From NCBI RefSeq assembly GCF_021130785.1, contig NC_060213.1:69491501-69555500 (forward strand): a DNA stretch of 64,000 bases, read 5' to 3'. Both the position numbers and the translations under genes were made by a program. The stretch comes from Homalodisca vitripennis (taxonomy: Eukaryota; Arthropoda; Insecta; Hemiptera; Cicadellidae). Below are positions 57,426 to 64,000 of this stretch, in pieces; position 1 is the stretch's first letter, and the number at the start of each line of letters is the position of its first letter. A model generated the notes under the pieces. The model was not told the origin of the DNA. It worked only from the letters and a program-made list of their open reading frames with translations, and did not search any database.

Positions 57426-59140
57426 CCCCGGGAGAGAAAAGAAAAAAACTCAAAAGGATAAGGTAGGAAGACAAGGACGGAAAGATTAGAGACTACAACT
57501 GGTACTGCTGTCGTTAGCAAACAGCTAGAAATAGCTCTAGTATGGATATCCTGCACGCTCGCGAGGCGCTCCAAAAGCGTAACGGCTAGAATCCATTCCG
57601 ACTGACCACACTACTCAAGATTAAATCTTTTTAGTTTAAAGAGGCTTGAGGAAAAGCCTAGTAGTAGTAAAAAAAAACTTGAACAAAATTAACTACTTTC
57701 TGTGGTAGCTACCAATAAATAAAGGTCTGAAGTGTTGACACAAGGATGGGTTTTTTCGTTTGTTTCTACATCACTAATACGCTTGGTGGTCAAAAGGCTA
57801 CAAGAGGGTGTTCCAGTAAGGTTGGGAAGGAAATTAAATAAGTGTACACTTATTAGCCAAAGCTTATTAGCCAAAGCACTTCCTAAAGTCTCCACCATCC
57901 GGGTATCTCCACCCCGGAACCCAAGGGCCACTTAAGCACCCGAATGGAAACCCCGAACGGCTGGCGGAACTCCTTGGACCACCGGGAGAGTATTACTCCA
58001 GACATAAGGTCTGTATTTTTTTTCTTCAAAGATGGGAGGAACAGAAGGGATGAAGAGACCATTCCAAAGCGAAAATTAAAAATATGAGAAAATTACACCC
58101 ATCATAATATCAACAGACCCAAGTTCGTGTTGTAAAGGCTAATTAGGTAAAAACCTGGTACTGGCAAAATTTAGCAAAAGTGGGCCAGTACTCTCCTCCC
58201 CCTACGGGACGGCTGAGAAAAAAAATTGGTGGCCAGTGGGAAAAGACAAAATAAAGTTTTATTTTTCCATACTAGTTTTTTAAATTTAGAGACTTGGAGC
58301 AAATAAATTCAGGCTCTTAAAAGGCGTGAAAGAAAAACTGTAGAGCTACGGGAAGAGCTTAACGGAGTAAGGAAATCATTTGGTCGTGGTAAAGTGGTTT
58401 AATTAGGAACTTTAAAAACAAAAAAACAACTAGTTTCTAAGTGTTGGCCAGGAAAGGCAAAAAAAAACCCTGAAACCTACGGAAAAGAGACCCAAAAAAA
58501 ACTAACTGGGCCAAAACCCAACAAAATTAGGTTAACAATCAATAAACCTCTAAAACAATAACAATAAAAAAAGCCTTCAAAGGATAACAGTAACAACAGT
58601 AAAAAAAAACACTTCCAATATAAACACTAAACAGCAAATAAATAAGATAGCTGCTGGAACATTTAGCAGCTTCAGAGACAAAATTATAAAGTCTTAAAGA
58701 CACAAAGAGATAACAACAACAACTAACTACAAAAAATATATAGACAAACTACAATCTTCAACAACATTTTCAACAATAAAAACTAAACCTATCCATCGCT
58801 GCTAACTTAGCTGAAAAACAAAGAATTCCACCTACTGCCAAAAGACTGACCCTACTAAGCAAGAGAAAGACAAAGAAAAGGAAAAGGGAAAGAAAAAGTA
58901 AGCTTGTGTTGTAAAATGTAATGGGTTGCCCGAACCAAGGATAGCAGGCTGCTCGACTGCATTAGGGAATGTTAAAAATAAATAAACATAAAGTTCACTC
59001 CCAATGTACAGCCTAGAAAAATTGCTGAAGCAAAAAGAAATTCTCAATGCTAAACAGCCAATGCTAACCCTGATCCCCCCGTGTATATGTACTGTAAAAG
59101 AAGAGGAGTAAAAGTATCAGAGTGTTAATGTGGTGTAAGG

Positions 59141-59164
59141 AAGAGAAGAAGAAGAAGAAGAAGG
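59141..59164. repeat. AAG-rich microsatellite inside the LTR element
   Basis: AAGAGAAGAAGAAGAAGAAG and a little more, a purine trinucleotide run in the non-coding interior. Confidence 0.9.
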
Positions 59165-61565
59165 AGATAGAAAAAACTAAACTAACATCACTTTGCCCTA
59201 AACCATCCCTATAAACGTCCCGGCAGCGGCGCTTTGGTCTTAGATAGGCCCAAATTATTTCTTCAGGTGGGAAACATGGGCCGACCTAATAAGTTTCCCT
59301 GACTTGGGACACCTCAAAGTCACAGCAAAAAGTAATCAGAAAATCATTAGAGCAATTTTACTGTGGTGTAAGCAAAAAGTACAAGTTGTAAAAAAACTAT
59401 TTCAATTTATAGTATTACAAATAAATACAAGCATAAAGTACATTGCCTTATTATTACCATGAAACCAACTTCCAGTATCACCAACAGGTGAAGGCAGAAA
59501 ATAAAATCAACAAGTTTGGCTTTCAGAGCAAAAAAAAAATCGGTTGCCATCAGTCGGGGGTAGACTCAATTTGTTTCCTCTCAAAAGGTTGAGAAAGTTC
59601 AAAGTATTCAAAAAAAAACTAACAACACCTTTCAAAACCTAAAAGAATAAGAGAGGGAAACAAAGTAAACAAAAGAATTAATCAAAAGCAAGAGCAACTG
59701 TACCGTAGAAGAGCAAAAAATAATATATATGTGGAGCGAGTCGTAAAGTAGCGCTACCGGTAACTACTACATAAAGTTCAACAAGTCCCAAGTGAATAAG
59801 ACACAAGCCCAAATAGTAAACTCTCCCTTTAAACTGTAAATAGTTTAGAACACCCCCAAAAAATCTCTTTTGAGGCCAAGAATCCAAAAAAAAAAAACCC
59901 CAGTGAAAAATTAAAAATTAAGAAATTAAAGACCAAAGGAAAAAAAATATTTAACCACTTAAGGCTTAAATTAGGCTAAACTGAAATTTAGGTAAGTTAA
60001 GCACCCGAAGCTGAATCAAGCAAGCTGACATATCAATCAATCCAAAGAGTCCACTAGGGTTTGGTATATTATAAAATAGTGAACCCTCAAGGTGGCAAAC
60101 TATAGTTTTAAAAGTTTGTAAAAGAAAGGATGTTTCAACATTTTGGAAAGAAAGTTTAGTTTTGTAAGTAATTAAATCACTTATATGTATGTCAGCACGT
60201 CAAATCCAACCCCAAGCTGCAACTTCATAAAAATTACAAAACAAGCCTAGGCCTATGTTACTTTCAATACTAGTTGAAACTAAAGGTGCACTCCATATTA
60301 ACTTTAACTGTTTTAATTTAAACAGGCACTAGTCAAAAGAATCAAAGGGCTTTTAATAATAGACTATGAAAGAATTATTATTTTTACAATAACATTAAAG
60401 TTTTGAAGAAGGTTTTAGAAAAAAAATTGCAAACTGTTAGACTAAATCAACCCCTTAAGCTTGAACTGCCCCGAACAATCAAATAGCATAGGCCTACATA
60501 AAAGTTTGACATGTTTCTAAGTAGAAAAAAATTATCAGATAAATTTAACAGTAACACTTCACTTACCTTGTGTATAGACTAAGATTAATTAACAAAATTG
60601 TGTAAGACTCGAATAAATTCAACGCAGTAGACAAAATCATCAAATTAGTGCTATAAAAAATTTAAACTCTTATCAACTTAAAACATGTACAAGTGGAGTA
60701 AATCCGCTGGAAGAATAAATAAATAACTAAATAATTAATTAAATCCTAGAATAACAACAATTAATTGCATTTGGAACTAAGGGTAGGTGTGGAAAGGTAA
60801 AAATTTTAATTAAATCAAATGTAGAGATGAAATATCAGAAGGAAAGCAAGTTATATAAAAAAGAACACTTTTAATTATAAGCCAACCCAAAGTAAATAAT
60901 CTGGTGAAACTGAATGGGGGTTTCAAATATTAACCAGAAAGCTAAGAACTTTAAAAACAAAAGGTAGGCTATACATAGGCGGCAGTACAATACGCAGTCA
61001 CCAACAGCATCTATGAAATCCTTCGACTTTACTTGCACAGATCTGAGCCAAAGTTTAAATTAAAATACTAAAAGGTGCTAATTAAAGTTTAGAAAGCACA
61101 AGTAATTAAGTACCAGGTATGTTTAAGGCAACAGGCTACACTGTAGGTGAAAGTAAAAGTTAGGTTAAGAGTTAACTTGGTGAAAGAAAAAAATTTATTA
61201 AAATTGGTTTAAAGTAAAATTTTAAGCTAGAAAAAATCAACCAAATACCTATGCCTAAATAATTAGTGAGAATAAGTTACTAAAGTTTAAGAAAATACTG
61301 CCACTCACATGTTCAATTATTACACAACTAGGCTTAGGTAGCAGTTGGTTGCAAGAACTGCTTGGCTCAGACCTGCACATTAAAAACAAGCTACTTCGAA
61401 AAAGTTTAACATTTTGAGTAAAAAAAAGGCAGTGTAAGGAAAATTTAGAAAACTAAAAAAATTTAGAAAAACGTCTACCCCTTTAAAAAAACTTAAAACT
61501 AGGACTTAGCTCTCATAGCTGTGTAGAATTCTTCCGCTCCCACCGGCAAGCCTAGCCTTCCATTT

Positions 61566-61585
61566 CAAACCACGCTCTGCTACCA
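61566..61585 (-). promoter_or_regulatory. tRNA primer binding site
   Basis: The minus strand reads TGGTAGCAGAGCGTGGTTTG, starting 3 nt inside the 5' LTR. TGG pairs with the CCA end of a tRNA, and the rest would pair with an acceptor stem ending GCTCTGCTA-CCA. The tRNA species is not assigned. Confidence 0.75.
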
Positions 61586-61588
61586 ATT

Positions 61589-61983
61589 TGCGACGATTTT
61601 CGAAAACTGAATTTGGAAAGACTGGGTCCTAAATATTAAACGAGGTCGTGAAACGTTGATTGGAAGGTAGGCATACGATATTAACACCAAAACACCGTGC
61701 CGGTTCGTAGAGGGAGCGGGCAGCCAGCTTTGATTTTGTAACTCCGACCACAGAAAACTCCAAGATGTCCTTGCCCTATGGAAGTCAGAAGAGAAGAGGA
61801 CAAGAAACCTAATTCCCGATATCTAGAAAACCTGAAAATACTAGAACCAATCAAAAAGCCAGAAAGCCACAGAAACATCTAGAAAGAGAACAACCATCTG
61901 GTAAAACAGATGGCTCGACCCGCTGTAAGGAAACAGCTCCCGGTCCGTCCAAAGACCAACAAAATAAAGTGGCAAACGCCACA
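61589..61983 (-). repeat. 5' LTR (right), 395 bp
   Basis: Copy of 57018-57412. It would carry the element's promoter, firing leftward. No TATA call is made. Confidence 0.93.
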
Positions 61984-61987
61984 ACCT
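61984..61987. repeat. target-site duplicate ACCT (right)
   Basis: Partner of 57014-57017. The sequence continues CAGGATTAAAAAAATCAT as copy A does after its single ACCT (CAGCGTTAAAAAATCATC). Confidence 0.85.
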
Positions 61988-63437
61988 CAGGATTAAAAAA
62001 ATCATAAAAGAAAAATATAACTTTGCATACCAAATATGACCGCAACCAGCCGCCCCAAAGTACAATGTTTACAAATAAAACTTTGAAATTAATTTGTTTG
62101 ATTGTGTAATTAAAGTAATATAACTTTCCAAATTATATAAAAATACAAAAAAGAAGTTACAATTAAATTCTAAATGGCTTTAAAGCTGTATTTTGTTATA
62201 AAAACATAAAATAAGTGTCTAAATTTAAACTTCTCTCTCTTATAACAAATTTTGATTAGTTTAAAACTATCATGTTTTATAAACACAACCTACAGGTTTT
62301 ACGTAAAAACATTTACTGCAAAATATCTTGGAAGATTAAAACGCATATAGCTAATAACAAAATTAAAATCATGTAAATATCGTTACATGGAAAGGAAAAT
62401 GCTGCAAAAAGGCCATGACTACAATTACACTTTATAATACGTAAAAGTTATTTTAATACGCGATAAAAATGTTAATTAAAATTGAAAAGTAACAAAATGT
62501 ATTAGTCACTGAATGCATCCTTGTAATCATAATAAGCCGTAACGCAAGCCAAGAACCAAATAATCAACCAAAATATAAACAAGTCGTGTTTGGTAAAATA
62601 TATTTTGTTGGGAACATAGAGAACTACGTGTATCATATGTTTTTTTTTAATAAGTGATAATAACAATTATTTTACGCTTGTTTGCATTTTATTAAATGTT
62701 ATATAAATTATATCCGAATGGAATTGTTCCAACTCCTTTTGAATTACTCAATAAATATAAGTGCAACAGTCAATACGAATTAAATTAATACCAACACAAA
62801 ATACAAACTCTTCTGAGCAAACTTCCACTAGCAATGTTAATCAATTACCACAACCACACAACATTATTGAATACTACAAGGTCATATTGATTTGAAGAAA
62901 AACGTATACATATATTTAGGGTGTTGACAATTGCAAAGGCTCGAACCGGGTTCTACAGGAAAGGAACTATAAGACTTTCCTAGAGTATTAAGGCAACTGT
63001 AATAAATTCTTGCCTTGTGGTGAAAAGTAATATTAATGCATCCTCAGTCGTATTATTATTTCTCAATATATAGTTTTTCTAGGTTTAGAAACAATAAAAT
63101 TTAGAAGAGAAATAGATATACTGTCATTTTTACTGTTGTCATTGCTGTAGACAGGAAATCTCAATAGTACCAGTAATATTACATATTATGTATAAATTGC
63201 TGTAACAGACCTTGATTTAGAATGATAAAAAATCTTAGTTATCTGAAACATGACAAATATTCATATGTATTCTCTCATAAGTGAGATATTAGCGCTGATT
63301 ACTGGATAATTATGAACAGTCCCACTTTACCTGTTGGTGTCACGTAGTGTTTATTACCTCAGGGATTTAATTCTTTTTAAACTCAACAAATAATTTCAGT
63401 ATGTAAACAATTTTGTTTAGCAAGTACTTCCGATCTA

Positions 63438-63816
63438 TCTGTATACATAAAAATGAATGTTTGTGTGTTTGTCGTTTATGGCATCGTAAACTATTTAACC
63501 GATCATTATGAAAATTTTTATGTACATGTATTTTTCCACGGAGAAGGTTTATATACCCACTGATGTAACTCGCCACCAAGTGACGCTGCAAAAGATAATA
63601 GTGTTTAAAGCGCCTGCACATTTTTAACTGCAATTACCTGACAGGTATGTATATTAAATAACCAAATACTATTTGAAGGCGATAAGTGACACTTTCTTGG
63701 TCGTGGCAACAAGGCAAACTCTACATCGGCGTTAGAAATCTAATTGACTCGTACCAGAATTGCACATACACGGGAAAAGCTTACGTAGAGCGTGCGAAGC
63801 CGCGGGAATCAGCTAG
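63438..63816 (+). mobile_element. short non-autonomous Helitron
   Basis: 379 bp starting TCTGTATACATAAAAATGAA (5'-TC end) and ending GAAGCCGCGGGAATCAGCTAG (CTRR end with the GC-rich GCGAAGCCGCGGG block typical of insect Helitrons). It lies between host A (63437) and T (63817), the Helitron target, with no duplication. An internal AACCGATCATTATGAAAATT piece is also typical. No coding capacity; it would be moved by a Rep/Hel protein from elsewhere. It is absent from the matching place in copy A (near 9951). Confidence 0.85.
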
Positions 63817-63862
63817 TATATATAATATCTTAAATTTTGGATGCCTAAGGAGAGGATAGATT

Positions 63863-64000
63863 TAGTTTTTGAAACGTAATATACAATTTATACACAGCTT
63901 GGGTAGTTCAAAATTGATTTTTACATACTTTAAAACGAATTAAAAATTAGTATAGTATATATAATATATATATACAAATATATTTAATACTGAATTTAAT
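63863..64000. other. AT-rich end of window
   Basis: Nothing recognised after the right end of copy B; AT-rich with short TATA runs. Confidence 0.5.

Larger units (their letters stand above)
57018..61983 (-). mobile_element. non-autonomous LTR retrotransposon (LARD-like)
   Basis: 4,966 bp with two 395-bp LTRs, TG...CA ends and a 4-bp target duplication, inserted in copy B. Orientation is minus. Just inside the right LTR the minus strand has TGGTAGCAGAGCGTGG, a tRNA primer binding site. Just inside the left LTR it has the polypurine tract AGAGGGGGAGGA. The 4.2-kb interior is strongly A-rich on plus and has no frame above about 90 codons in either direction. I recognise no gag, protease, RT, RNase H or integrase motif. 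The LTRs look identical throughout, so insertion is recent and must have used enzymes supplied by another element. Superfamily not determined. Confidence 0.9.
53628..63862. repeat. segmental duplication, copy B (interrupted)
   Basis: Direct copy of 5183-10138. Removing the LTR element (57018-61983 plus one 4-bp target duplicate) and the Helitron (63438-63816) leaves about 4.9 kb, matching copy A. The order of all shared blocks is kept. Copy B also has a ~190-bp insert (54415-54605) and lacks some copy-A sequence, for example around 7090-7170. Both ends match copy A to within a few bases. Confidence 0.85.

Noticed and set aside
57110..57574. Minus-strand frames across the left LTR, repeated exactly at 61681-62065
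   Set aside because: They recur only because the LTRs are duplicated; no protein family recognised and no start context.
57732..57935. Open frames on both strands inside the LTR element that might be gag relics
   Set aside because: No zinc knuckle, protease or RT motif seen; treated as non-coding.

Overview
This is about 64 kb of AT-rich eukaryotic DNA, almost certainly from an insect or another arthropod. The reasons are long introns or intergenic spacers, PHD-finger LINEs of the CR1/jockey type, mariner-like transposases with a DUF4817-like N-terminus, a Helitron with the usual insect ends, and many AT/CA/TG microsatellites. I cannot name the species. There are no bacterial-style operons, rRNA genes, convincing tRNA genes or CRISPR arrays. 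Host coding sequence is sparse: I see only isolated candidate exons. Most recognisable content is transposons, several nested in one another.

Layout. 1-5.2 kb: AT-rich spacer with one candidate minus-strand exon (1440-1857). 5.2-10.1 kb: copy A of a ~4.9 kb segmental duplication. It carries up to four small, phase-0, minus-strand candidate exons with good donors. 10-21 kb: spacer with two plus-strand candidate exons, a decayed LINE reverse-transcriptase fragment and a one-arm relic of a foldback repeat. 21.3-32.1 kb: a plus-strand CR1-like LINE split by a complete minus-strand LINE of another subfamily (23.1-28.6 kb). The split falls in the endonuclease reading frame and is bordered by a degraded 20-bp direct repeat. 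32.5-38.2 kb: an old tandem duplication and a 188-bp tandem repeat. 38.5-39.3 kb: a decayed mariner-like transposase. 40.0-40.9 kb: a 466-bp-arm inverted repeat (foldback) with a 16-bp spacer. 42.56-45.57 kb: a mariner-like transposon with ~880-bp inverted repeats and a chimeric right end. 53.6-63.9 kb: copy B of the segmental duplication, interrupted by a 4,966-bp LTR element with apparently identical LTRs and no long reading frame, and by a 379-bp Helitron.

Relative timing can be read from the nesting. The A/B duplication came before the LTR element and the Helitron. The host LINE came before the inner LINE. The LTR element is the youngest insertion, because its two LTRs match throughout by eye.

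The least explained signals are the duplicated mini-exon gene (copies A and B, 48 kb apart), the mariner element whose right end was rebuilt from its own left end, the non-coding but recently mobile LTR element, and the foldback element with a hammerhead-like CTGAAGA...GAAA core. All comparisons were made by eye; no alignment or database search was run.
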